Origin: Stramenopiles sp. TOSAG23-2
Lineage: Eukaryota > Sar
Direction of reading: 5' to 3'
DNA length: 20,700 nucleotides
Assembly: GCA_900128395.1 (NCBI GenBank)
Contig: LT649552.1
Span: 1 to 20,700, forward strand
Shown here: piece after piece, positions 6,961 through 14,315 of the stretch
How positions within the stretch are numbered: position 1 is the stretch's first letter
Layout of the letters: the number at the start of each line of letters is the position of its first letter
Made by a program: the position numbers and the translations under genes
The notes under the pieces: generated by a model
What the model saw: only the letters and a program-made list of their open reading frames with translations
What the model was told of the DNA's origin: nothing
Databases searched by the model: none

Positions 6961-8376
6961 ATGGCAAATCATAATAGATCCAATTTTCACCGCCATTTAA
7001 CCAATCGAGCAAGTGGTTTATCTCGTTTGACTAATTTTAAAAATTATTTTAGAAGAAAATATGGTGGTGGTGTCAATTTATCATTAGATGAAAATATAGA
7101 TATAAAAACTAATCACCATAATGGAAATACAACTTGCCTAGACCTCGAAAGTATTGAAGGACGCTATTTATTATCTGGCGCCGTAGATGGCCATGTTTCG
7201 ATTTATGATTTGGCATCTGTTGATAATAATATCAATAATAGCAGTAGCAATGGCATTTCTAGTAATTCAATAAAAAATGTCGAACCGCTTGTTTTCTCCA
7301 AGGGATCGTTAACAAATCCTCTTCCAGCACCTCATAAACATATGATATCATCAGTGCAATGGTATCCAGTGGATACTGGACTATTTATAAGTTCTTGTAT
7401 GGGTGGTCTTATCAATGTATGGGATACAAATAATATGGAAATAGTTGCCCGGTTCCGCATTGGTCGTAGAATAAATGCATCTCCTATGTCAAGAATTTCC
7501 AAACATCATAATTTAATTGCGGTTGGATGTGATGAAAATACAATTCGTTTATGCGACTTACGAACTGGTAGCAACACGCATGTGTTGCAAGGCCATCGGG
7601 AGGAAGTTTCATCATTAAATTGGTCACCAGTTGATGAATATGTTGTTGCTAGTGGAAGCAATGATTGTACCGTACGTTTATGGGACATACGATCAAGTGG
7701 ATTGAAAGCTTGTACTTATATATTTGATATGTATGATACGAAAGGTACTCGAAACCGTAAAATTGGAAATCAACCAATTGGTGGTGGTACGTCATCAAAC
7801 CAACACAAGGAAGATCATCTAGATAATAATAATAATAATAATGATAATAATAATAATACTAACAATGCCAGCAGCAGCAGCAGCAGTAGCAGCAAGAAAA
7901 GACAATATGCTAATAATGTAAACCAATTTCAAAATAATAATAGAAATAGAAAGAAAAATAAAAGTAACAATTTCGCGCATAAACGTTCTGTAACCTCTCA
8001 TCCAAGTCCTGTAAAATCAGTTCAATTTACACCAGATGGATTGTTCTTGGTTTCATGTAGTTCTAATAATATAACAACGTGGGACGCCTATAAAGGTATT
8101 AATCAATTAATTCATTACCCAAATTTCAAAGCAGCTTATTGTGGTAAAGCAAGTCCATTGAATATATTGCAAATCGGTTCATCTTACGATGCATATATAG
8201 TCACACCTATAGACAAGACTGGTGAAATTTTCTTATATAAAATGCACGATGGAACAATATGTTCAAGATTGAAAGGTCATTATGAAACTGTAACTGATAT
8301 AGTTATACGTGATGTTGGTAGTAACATTCAATTATTTAGTGCAGCTTTAGATGGAAATATATTAGCTTGGAGCTAA
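6961..8376 (+). CDS. ERCC8: ERCC8/CSA-like WD40 protein
   Basis: A 471-residue WD40 protein matching Cockayne syndrome protein A. In other eukaryotes CSA is the substrate receptor of a DDB1-CUL4 ubiquitin ligase acting in transcription-coupled nucleotide excision repair. Family-typical stretches are IEGRYLLSGAVDGHVSIYDL (65-84), VQWYPVDTGLF (132-142), LCDLRTGSNTHVLQGH (197-212), DCTVRLWDIR (235-244), LKGHYETV (437-444) and the very end DGNILAW (464-470). Blade spacing and the C-terminal end agree with CSA rather than a generic WD40 protein. The unusual part is an insertion of about 85 residues (258-343), rich in Asn, Ser and Lys, between two blades, where CSA normally has a short loop. It is encoded partly by AAT and AGC trinucleotide runs. 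The start is the first in-frame ATG after the divergent promoter. Single exon. Confidence 0.9.
   Translation: MANHNRSNFHRHLTNRASGLSRLTNFKNYFRRKYGGGVNLSLDENIDIKTNHHNGNTTCLDLESIEGRYLLSGAVDGHVSIYDLASVDNNINNSSSNGISSNSIKNVEPLVFSKGSLTNPLPAPHKHMISSVQWYPVDTGLFISSCMGGLINVWDTNNMEIVARFRIGRRINASPMSRISKHHNLIAVGCDENTIRLCDLRTGSNTHVLQGHREEVSSLNWSPVDEYVVASGSNDCTVRLWDIRSSGLKACTYIFDMYDTKGTRNRKIGNQPIGGGTSSNQHKEDHLDNNNNNNDNNNNTNNASSSSSSSSKKRQYANNVNQFQNNNRNRKKNKSNNFAHKRSVTSHPSPVKSVQFTPDGLFLVSCSSNNITTWDAYKGINQLIHYPNFKAAYCGKASPLNILQIGSSYDAYIVTPIDKTGEIFLYKMHDGTICSRLKGHYETVTDIVIRDVGSNIQLFSAALDGNILAWS
7820..7895 (+). repeat. Trinucleotide runs (AAT)n then (AGC)n inside ERCC8
   Basis: In-frame AAT-rich and AGC-rich microsatellites encode Asn and Ser tracts in the inserted loop of the WD40 protein. 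They are likely polymorphic in length. Confidence 0.85.
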
Positions 8377-8531
8377 AAAATATTCTTGTATTTTATATAA
8401 ATATATATATATCTCATTTTTATATAATATATTTTCTTTTAATAAAATAAAAAGAAGTACCGAATGCGTACGCGTTTTTGTTTTTTTTACTTTTAATATA
8501 AAGCAAAATAATACGAGTATGCATATGAGTT

Positions 8532-8999
8532 ATGCATATATATATTACTTCAGATGGGAAGAATTTACCTCCAGACGTGCAGACTAAACAACAAAACAAC
8601 ACCGGCATTCTATCAAATTATTATGAGCAGCATGATATTAGGAATAATGACAATAACTTTTTTGATGAAAAGGCCAAACCAGACGTTCTTTATTACGTAA
8701 ACACAAACACCAAGAATGCGCAACAGAATGAGATTCATCATGTGAATACTGTATGCTGCAAAAAACTATTATCCAAAGAGGATATCATTCAAAATCATAG
8801 TCACCGGGCGATCCCTTTAAAATTTAACCAGGCTAGGGACGATGATGTATACAATGATAAATCAACTTTGAAAACAGTTCCTTTTGTAGTACACACTTCA
8901 GATGGGAAGAATTTACCTCCAGACGTGCAGACTAACCAACAAAACATCAGGGAGCAAAAACCCAAGATTTATCACTTGTCAACGTTACTAACTCAATAA
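8532..8999 (+). CDS. Hypothetical ORF with in-frame 52-bp direct repeat
   Basis: An open frame of 155 residues that I do not recognise. An in-frame TGA lies at 8526-8528, so the ATG at 8532 is the only upstream start, and it falls in TA-rich DNA just before the first repeat. The peptide TSDGKNLPPDVQT occurs near residue 6 and again near 122, encoded by nearly identical DNA. The composition is Asn/Lys/Asp-rich and hydrophilic, with one CC pair. Base use is richer in G/C than the flanks and looks coding-like. It could be a piece of a longer tandem-repeat gene or mobile element that was broken on both sides. Whether it is a functional gene is doubtful. Confidence 0.35.
   Translation: MHIYITSDGKNLPPDVQTKQQNNTGILSNYYEQHDIRNNDNNFFDEKAKPDVLYYVNTNTKNAQQNEIHHVNTVCCKKLLSKEDIIQNHSHRAIPLKFNQARDDDVYNDKSTLKTVPFVVHTSDGKNLPPDVQTNQQNIREQKPKIYHLSTLLTQ
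8547..8598 (+). repeat. 52-bp direct repeat, copy 1
   Basis: Matches 8895-8946 with one mismatch (A/C at 8588/8936). The spacing is exactly 348 bp, a multiple of three, so both copies encode the same peptide in one frame. Flanking sequence does not match. Confidence 0.92.
8895..8946 (+). repeat. 52-bp direct repeat, copy 2
   Basis: Second copy of the repeat at 8547-8598. Confidence 0.92.
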
Positions 9000-9143
9000 T
9001 TTTGTGCATTGCAACCACAACCTATTGTCACCCAAGACAATGGTTGCTATGAATCCACCCCTGGGGAATTCAAAACCACCAAACTTTGGAAAACCTATGG
9101 ACTATTCACACCACTTTCATCGAGCGTGTTATACTGAATTCAG

Positions 9144-9296
9144 ACCTACTTGTGCTTATGGAGTATTAGCTTGCGGTGGCGCATGAGTCAGGAGAGCTTT
9201 ATTATAGTAGGATAGCATATTATGCTTGCGATTGAGTATTGAGCATATTACTTTAACACGATAAGTGTAAAATTATTATAACTTAGATTTTAACCA
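9144..9296 (+). repeat. Dispersed ~155-bp repeat element, copy A
   Basis: Aligns along its length with 18152-18312. Shared blocks include AGTATTAG, AGCTTTA-TATAGTAGGATA, CTTGCGATTGAGTATT, GAGCATATTACTT, AAGTGTAAAATTATT and ATAACTTAGATTTTAACCA, with small indels between them. No terminal inverted repeats or target-site duplication were recognised. It may be a short non-autonomous element or a shared 3' element. Confidence 0.82.
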
Positions 9297-9539
9297 ATAT
9301 TATATATATAATATATACGGTATAATTTATGGCCACACGCTCCTGTATACAATTTATATTAATTTAATATTAATATTATGTCATTATTAAAATGATATAA
9401 CCTGCGAGGAACAATATGTCACTGAATGGCCAAACCGCATGTGGAGGTGGATTCCTTTTTCGATGATCTGTTTCTTTTTTAGTGGATCAGTTTGTGTGGA
9501 TGCGATTCAATTGAATGAATTATTCTTTTATTATTGTTG
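9297..9539. other. Intergenic, no gene seen
   Basis: TA-rich at 9297-9400, then more mixed sequence. A 16-codon open frame at 9417-9467 (MSLNGQTACGGGFLFR) is too short to support as a gene. Confidence 0.5.
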
Positions 9540-9554
9540 GGTTAAAAAATAACC
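9540..9554. terminator. Hairpin immediately after the methyltransferase stop
   Basis: GGTTA-AAAAA-TAACC, a perfect 5-bp stem, begins five bases beyond the stop codon of the methyltransferase (read on the minus strand). Large algal and amoebal DNA viruses are known to end mRNAs at hairpins just after genes; using that here is inference. Confidence 0.4.
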
Positions 9555-9558
9555 GACA

Positions 9559-10053
9559 TCACAAAAATAGAATATCTTTAGGTAATTTACATTTATAGGC
9601 AATCCATACGCAATCAAAATTGGCATTGCTCTTTTTATTTAATTCATTCGACACAAAATGAATCCGCTTCGAGGGAATCACCAGCTGGAGATTATCATCG
9701 CCTCTAAATAATTCAATAAAATACTGCGTATTGATGCGAGGGATAGGAAGCAATACCATAAATGGCTTTCCTACCTGCTTGAGCCTCCGTAAGATGGATT
9801 TGGCTTTCGAGAATGGAGGATTGGTTAAAATCATATCGTAAGCCACAGAATGATCGAAGAAATCGATTTCTTTATCATGAATGATTTTGTTCTTAGGGAA
9901 TACCTCTTTTAAATGCTCCTTACACTTCCCATCGTAATAAAAAGGATCAAATAGAGTGATTTTGGTGGGGATAAGATGTCGAATGGATTTCCACGCAGAT
10001 TTTGGAGTCCCCCAGCAGTCATTTTGTTTAAAATGTTCGTTCGTATAGTTCAT
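9559..10053 (-). CDS. Phage/virus-type DNA N6-adenine methyltransferase
   Basis: A 164-residue protein. The N-terminal NDCWGTPKSAW (11-21) resembles the WxTP...W opening of small phage-type Dam-like enzymes. DPFYYDG (36-42) would lie in the SAM-binding strand region. DMILTNPPFSKAK (73-85) carries the NPPF catalytic motif of amino-methyltransferases (D/N-P-P-Y/F). There is no room for a large target-recognition domain. Such compact enzymes are common in bacteriophages and large algal DNA viruses and methylate adenine in DNA. The ORF is intact and has a TATATAAATA box 18-27 bp upstream of its ATG and a hairpin right after its stop. Base use is visibly less A/T-biased than neighbouring intergenic DNA. 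Its neighbours are repeats and a virus-like relic, so transfer from a virus is the best explanation. It could instead be a long-resident eukaryotic gene. Confidence 0.72.
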   Translation of the reverse strand: MNYTNEHFKQNDCWGTPKSAWKSIRHLIPTKITLFDPFYYDGKCKEHLKEVFPKNKIIHDKEIDFFDHSVAYDMILTNPPFSKAKSILRRLKQVGKPFMVLLPIPRINTQYFIELFRGDDNLQLVIPSKRIHFVSNELNKKSNANFDCVWIAYKCKLPKDILFL

Positions 10054-10070
10054 TTAAATGAGAAGATATC

Positions 10071-10080
10071 TATTTATATA
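10071..10080 (-). promoter_or_regulatory. TATA-like box upstream of the methyltransferase
   Basis: TATATAAATA read on the minus strand, 18-27 bp before the ATG at 10053. The short distance implies a very short 5' leader, which would be unusual for a host gene. Confidence 0.35.
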
Positions 10081-10254
10081 GTGTCCTTTTTATACTTTCG
10101 CAGTTTACCGTTGAACGGATTTCCATTGAATACGATGGTTTTGAACGGGATTTAATAGCATTACAACACAAAAGGAAGTTCCAATTGGGAGGAGTATTCC
10201 ATACAGTCGTTATTATCCTTTTGTAATGACTACTTTTTCAGGGCATTACCAAAT

Positions 10255-10368
10255 CTAAGAGATACCCTCTCTAACTTTACCAATTTCAATTTCACTTACA
10301 CGGCGTCCATTCAATGGATTGGGTGCCCATGTACGATTTACATAATTGTCACATCTCCCGAAATCTAT
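10255..10368 (-). pseudogene. Relic of a virus-like 'NPLNGR' adaptor repeat
   Basis: A 37-codon open frame bounded by stops (TGA at 10369-10371, TAG at 10255-10257) with no ATG start. It contains RCDNYVNRTWAPNPLNGRRV followed by a Glu/Ile/Lys stretch. Cys...W..NP.(T/N)GR.(I/V) is the pattern of the small 2-cysteine adaptor domain and related NPLTGR repeats of large DNA viruses of algae and amoebae; this assignment is by motif memory only. A second small frame nearer the methyltransferase (about 10085-10155, minus) carries NGNPFNGKLRKYKKD, perhaps another decayed unit. Both lack starts and are cut by stops, consistent with a decaying insert. Confidence 0.4.
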
Positions 10369-10445
10369 TCAATGGATATCTTATGAGCTCCCAGAGTAAG
10401 GTTCACAATTGATAAGAAACTTATCTATAACCATAGTTGGCGCCA

Positions 10446-13400
10446 TTACTGCATCTCAATCTGTTTCAATCTCTCCTCTTCCATCTTTTCCAATGGATTC
10501 TGTTGCCATTTTCGATCTTCTTTATCATCAGCTTCACCACGAAATAAACATGAACCAAACTTTTTCCTAATTGTACCCACAATCACATCTGCTTTTTCAC
10601 GCCATTTCGCCTTTGCAAATACATATGCAAGTCCAGCAACACCAAATAAATTACAAATACCAACAACATATGCTGCACATTCACACCAAAAGCCACCTTC
10701 ATCAGCACATGTGGGATCCGTTTGTAGCATACCGCCAACCCAAAATGTAAAAAATGCCAATGATAATGACCCAAGTTCTAAATGCAACAGTTTCTTGGAC
10801 AAGAACGGTTGAAAATACGATGTTAAAAATAATAACAATGCCAATACAAATAAAACGCAATATATTTGTTGACTCTCTACGACAAACGTTCCAATTGCAA
10901 TAATCGCTACTTTACGCATAATCACGGTGACTTCCCAGTAATAATAACCGTCATTGTATCCATCATATAACATACCATACTTTAAACGTGTCGCTGGCAA
11001 CTCACGATTGGTTTTATGTAAAATATACAATCCATAACTTGGTAAACCAACAATATATAGTAACATAATCATACCAGCAGTACAAAACATCACCAAATGT
11101 TGATCTTTCCAACATGTAATTTCAGGATCTACTTTTAAATATTGTTCCTCCCCAATCATTTCCGTGCAACTAATTAATTTTGCAAACAACTGAATAAAGG
11201 ATGGAAACATTAAATACCACAACAAGACAATTGCAGAAATGATTTCCTCTTTATTTCCACGAACAAATTTAATACATGTATATGTTAATGGAACCATGAG
11301 TAATGGCAATAAAAGTATACAGATAGATCGAAGAACAAATACATCCCAAATGGACATGGTGTTCAATACACAATCTAATGAGAAGAATGCTTTAGACACA
11401 CTTGTAACAACATCTTGTGCAGCAAACAATTGATGAAAGGTTTGGTTCCATGGTACATCCATGTTTCGTGCCAGTAAAACGGTTTGTAAATAACTAAGGG
11501 CAATTTTCTTCACACCATCACTAAAATGGACTTTCCGCTCTTTAAATACGGTAATTTTAACAAGTACAATTGTACCAATTGTCGCAACGACAATACCAAC
11601 AAGAAAAACCACTATATTCAATTCAGAACTGCATTTCACACATCGACCAACACTTGAACCGCGAGCATGATTTACATCACAGGATGCACATAAACGACTA
11701 TTGTTTTTATATCCATCTGCACAAGATGCAATATTTCTACCTTTTCTATTGACATCTTCAAATCGTTTAATCGCATTATTTTTTGCACCTAAACATGCCT
11801 GTACACGAAGGCACGGGTAATACTTGGTTTTATTGTATTGCCAATACCCAAATTTTGCGTAAATGTTGGATTTTGTCACTGCGCCGACACATGATGCACC
11901 AACAGGACATGGCTGACACTTCCATGTTTTCATTTTAGATCCACTCGCATCTAAATACAATTCATCTGTATTGCAATCATTTGTTGTTTTCCATTTCATA
12001 TGTTTCGTCGTTGTTTTACTTATTGTTTTATCTCCATATTGAATATGCGCTTGTAGATGATATACTTGGTTTATGATAGGTATCGTTGGTTTTAATGAAC
12101 TTGATGTTGTTGTACTACCGTTAACAATAAATATGCTATCTTCTTTCCCTGTATCTACATTCATTGGTATGATAACAATATGGTCTATGGTTTTATTGAT
12201 AATTGGTACCGTCCATGTTAAGAATAACATTCCATCGATTGCTTCGACAGAGGTTATAGTTGGACCATTACCTTCTTCGTTTGCCGTTACGCATGCGATA
12301 TTATTGCTATCAGGGACTTGTTTACTTGGACATGGGATGCAGTTTGTTTGTCCTTCCATGTCTGTATGCAATAAACCAGTGCATGGTTCACATGTTCCGT
12401 CGATACCCGCTCTTCCCTTTGTACAATTGGTACATTGTACACTTCCTTTCACAAATGTAGTCTTGCCAGGTGCACATGTGTTGCAAGTGGAATTCCCTGA
12501 ATATGATATTGAACCGTCATTAAATGCACCTATCGGACAAGCTTCGAATGAATTGCAACCTTTTTTGTTACTTGTATCGTGACAATTGGATGGATACATA
12601 CCAGGTGGAACATCAATACACACAATGCTATTGTTTGAATATTTTCCAGCGTCACATAATTTGCACGAAGTTGCAATTGTATTTATTGGTTGATATCGTC
12701 CAGGCGAACATGTATCACATGAAGCACTACCATATTTATTCGTTGCTTTCCCAGCTAAACATGGTAAACATGATGGATATGAATCATTTTCACCTAAATA
12801 TTTACCTGGATGGCATGGTGAGCATTGGATTCCTTGCTTCTTATTTGGTTTGTTGGCGCAGTCAATGCCATAATTGGGGTAAGAGGGAATGGAATCTTGG
12901 CATATTTTTTCTGTACATTGACTTAGCGTTCCTTTTATTGAATTTTGTAAAATGCTAAAGGTAGTGTTGATAATGATAATTGTTGGTTCTGTCGCTATGT
13001 CCTTGCCGCCATGACTGGCAGTATTATCACTAAAATGACTATTTACTATAGTTACATCGCCGCTACCGATATATATTCCACCACCACTAGGACCAGTATT
13101 GTGTGAAATGTTACAGCTTGTTAAGTGCACTTCGCCATCCTTGATATACAAACCACCACCCTCTACAGCATTATTGTTTGAAATAGTACAGCTTGTTAAG
13201 TGCACGTTACCATTATTGATACGCAAACCACCACCTCGACTTAGTTGATCATTCAACACTTGCGTTGCTCTATTACCTGATATTGTACAGCTTGTTAAGT
13301 GCACTTTGCCATTATTGATATCATCGATATACAAACCACCACCTTGATAAGCGGTATTGCTTAAAATGTTACAGCTTGTTAAGTGCACTTCGCCATTAAG

Positions 13401-14315
13401 GATAGACAAACCACCACCATAACCAGCACCAGCGATATTGCTTGAAATAGTACAGCTTGTTAATTGCACTTTGATATACATACCACCGTCGATATACAAA
13501 CCACCACCAGGACCTTGAGCATAATTGCTTAAAATGTTACAGCTTGTTAATTGCACTTTGCCACTATTGATATACAAACCACCACCCGTCGTAGCCCATC
13601 CATTCCTGATCGTAACATTCGTTAATGTTAAATTACTAGGCGCATTTTGCCCCACAAAAAAAACGCGATGACCAGGACAACTACTAGCACATCCTGGTGT
13701 CCCTCCACCATCAATTGCAGGTCGTACACCATCTACACCAACAATACCAGTAATATCCAACACATCACCATTATTAACAATAATAGTACCTGATGCAGAC
13801 AGATCCACATCATTGGATAATATATACGTACCAGATGTCTGTTCATTCCATTCACCTACCAATGCTCTACCAAGATGCAATCGCCGTTTTTCAATAGGAT
13901 ACTCACCGTCTTCTTCCTTTTTCATTCCATTATGAACGAGCTTTTTCAATACAACCGCCTTTTTATTTGAATCACCATTTACATTATTCTCTTTTTTATG
14001 ATTCCATTTAAAAAAGTGTTTCTTTACTTTATTGCCATCATAACGTTGATGGTATACCTTGTCGTTTGTTCTATCAAAATCGTTTTCTTTTGCGTTTTCC
14101 ATCTCTCCAATTATATTTAAATCATTGAAAGAAGAACAACTTGGATATTTTCTATGAAACCATTGTGATAAATATTGATGATTTCGTAAAAATCCATCTG
14201 TCGTTAAGGAATGTATTACATCTATATGCATGTTACACATTGTATCTATTGCTTTATTCACATGAACGAACGATATGAAAAGGAGGATGGGTAAGATATT
14301 CCTATATGTCCTCAT
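10446..14315 (-). CDS. Large secreted/membrane protein: beta-helix, GCC2/GCC3-like Cys-rich region, multi-pass C-terminus
   Basis: A 1289-residue protein. Residues 1-22 form a signal peptide. Residues about 160-460 are a right-handed parallel beta-helix of pectate-lyase type, with repeating GGGLYI...GEVHLTSC.I..N units. Residues about 498-675 are cysteine-rich with C.PG.Y/C..C motifs like the ephrin-receptor/GCC2-GCC3 repeats (CHPGKY, CSPGRY, CDAGKY, CAPGKT). Residues about 684-770 look like a fibronectin-III-type sandwich. A second Cys-rich part (780-895) precedes the membrane region, with hydrophobic segments near 899-922, 990-1012, 1024-1045, 1074-1099, 1132-1166, 1180-1196 and 1210-1233. 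A charged tail ends the protein. This architecture is recurrent in stramenopile and other algal genomes, with no proven function; surface recognition or adhesion with membrane signalling is inference. Single exon; the start is the first Met, directly before the hydrophobic leader. N-glycosylation sequons are frequent. Confidence 0.88.
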   Translation of the reverse strand: MRTYRNILPILLFISFVHVNKAIDTMCNMHIDVIHSLTTDGFLRNHQYLSQWFHRKYPSCSSFNDLNIIGEMENAKENDFDRTNDKVYHQRYDGNKVKKHFFKWNHKKENNVNGDSNKKAVVLKKLVHNGMKKEEDGEYPIEKRRLHLGRALVGEWNEQTSGTYILSNDVDLSASGTIIVNNGDVLDITGIVGVDGVRPAIDGGGTPGCASSCPGHRVFFVGQNAPSNLTLTNVTIRNGWATTGGGLYINSGKVQLTSCNILSNYAQGPGGGLYIDGGMYIKVQLTSCTISSNIAGAGYGGGLSILNGEVHLTSCNILSNTAYQGGGLYIDDINNGKVHLTSCTISGNRATQVLNDQLSRGGGLRINNGNVHLTSCTISNNNAVEGGGLYIKDGEVHLTSCNISHNTGPSGGGIYIGSGDVTIVNSHFSDNTASHGGKDIATEPTIIIINTTFSILQNSIKGTLSQCTEKICQDSIPSYPNYGIDCANKPNKKQGIQCSPCHPGKYLGENDSYPSCLPCLAGKATNKYGSASCDTCSPGRYQPINTIATSCKLCDAGKYSNNSIVCIDVPPGMYPSNCHDTSNKKGCNSFEACPIGAFNDGSISYSGNSTCNTCAPGKTTFVKGSVQCTNCTKGRAGIDGTCEPCTGLLHTDMEGQTNCIPCPSKQVPDSNNIACVTANEEGNGPTITSVEAIDGMLFLTWTVPIINKTIDHIVIIPMNVDTGKEDSIFIVNGSTTTSSSLKPTIPIINQVYHLQAHIQYGDKTISKTTTKHMKWKTTNDCNTDELYLDASGSKMKTWKCQPCPVGASCVGAVTKSNIYAKFGYWQYNKTKYYPCLRVQACLGAKNNAIKRFEDVNRKGRNIASCADGYKNNSRLCASCDVNHARGSSVGRCVKCSSELNIVVFLVGIVVATIGTIVLVKITVFKERKVHFSDGVKKIALSYLQTVLLARNMDVPWNQTFHQLFAAQDVVTSVSKAFFSLDCVLNTMSIWDVFVLRSICILLLPLLMVPLTYTCIKFVRGNKEEIISAIVLLWYLMFPSFIQLFAKLISCTEMIGEEQYLKVDPEITCWKDQHLVMFCTAGMIMLLYIVGLPSYGLYILHKTNRELPATRLKYGMLYDGYNDGYYYWEVTVIMRKVAIIAIGTFVVESQQIYCVLFVLALLLFLTSYFQPFLSKKLLHLELGSLSLAFFTFWVGGMLQTDPTCADEGGFWCECAAYVVGICNLFGVAGLAYVFAKAKWREKADVIVGTIRKKFGSCLFRGEADDKEDRKWQQNPLEKMEEERLKQIEMQ
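13030..13600 (-). repeat. DNA-level repeats encoding the beta-helix rungs
   Basis: The + strand core ACAGCTTGTTAA(G/T)TGCAC appears six times (near 13113, 13189, 13287, 13371, 13452 and 13540), with linked AAACCACCACC blocks. Units vary from about 76 to 98 bp. The high nucleotide identity between rungs points to recent expansion or gene conversion. Confidence 0.88.

Larger units (their letters stand above)
10054..10445. other. Non-genic gap between methyltransferase and receptor-like gene
   Basis: Apart from the TATA-like box and the NPLNGR-type relics, no intact gene was seen. The sequence is less A/T-biased than typical intergenic DNA here. It contains related CCATTGAAT and NP-encoding stretches several times, suggesting a degraded repeat-containing coding region. 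Confidence 0.5.

Noticed and set aside
9004-9186. 60-codon + strand ORF directly after the repeat-bearing ORF
   Set aside because: Its last third (from 9144) lies inside the dispersed repeat element, whose other copy is non-coding. It is in a different frame from the preceding ORF, and I see no family signature.
9417-9467. Short + strand frame MSLNGQTACGGGFLFR
   Set aside because: Only 16 codons, with no known homologue or supporting context.
12073-12958. Two overlapping + strand ORFs (169 and 144 codons) inside the receptor-like gene
   Set aside because: They are antisense to a clear multi-domain protein and show no recognisable domain.
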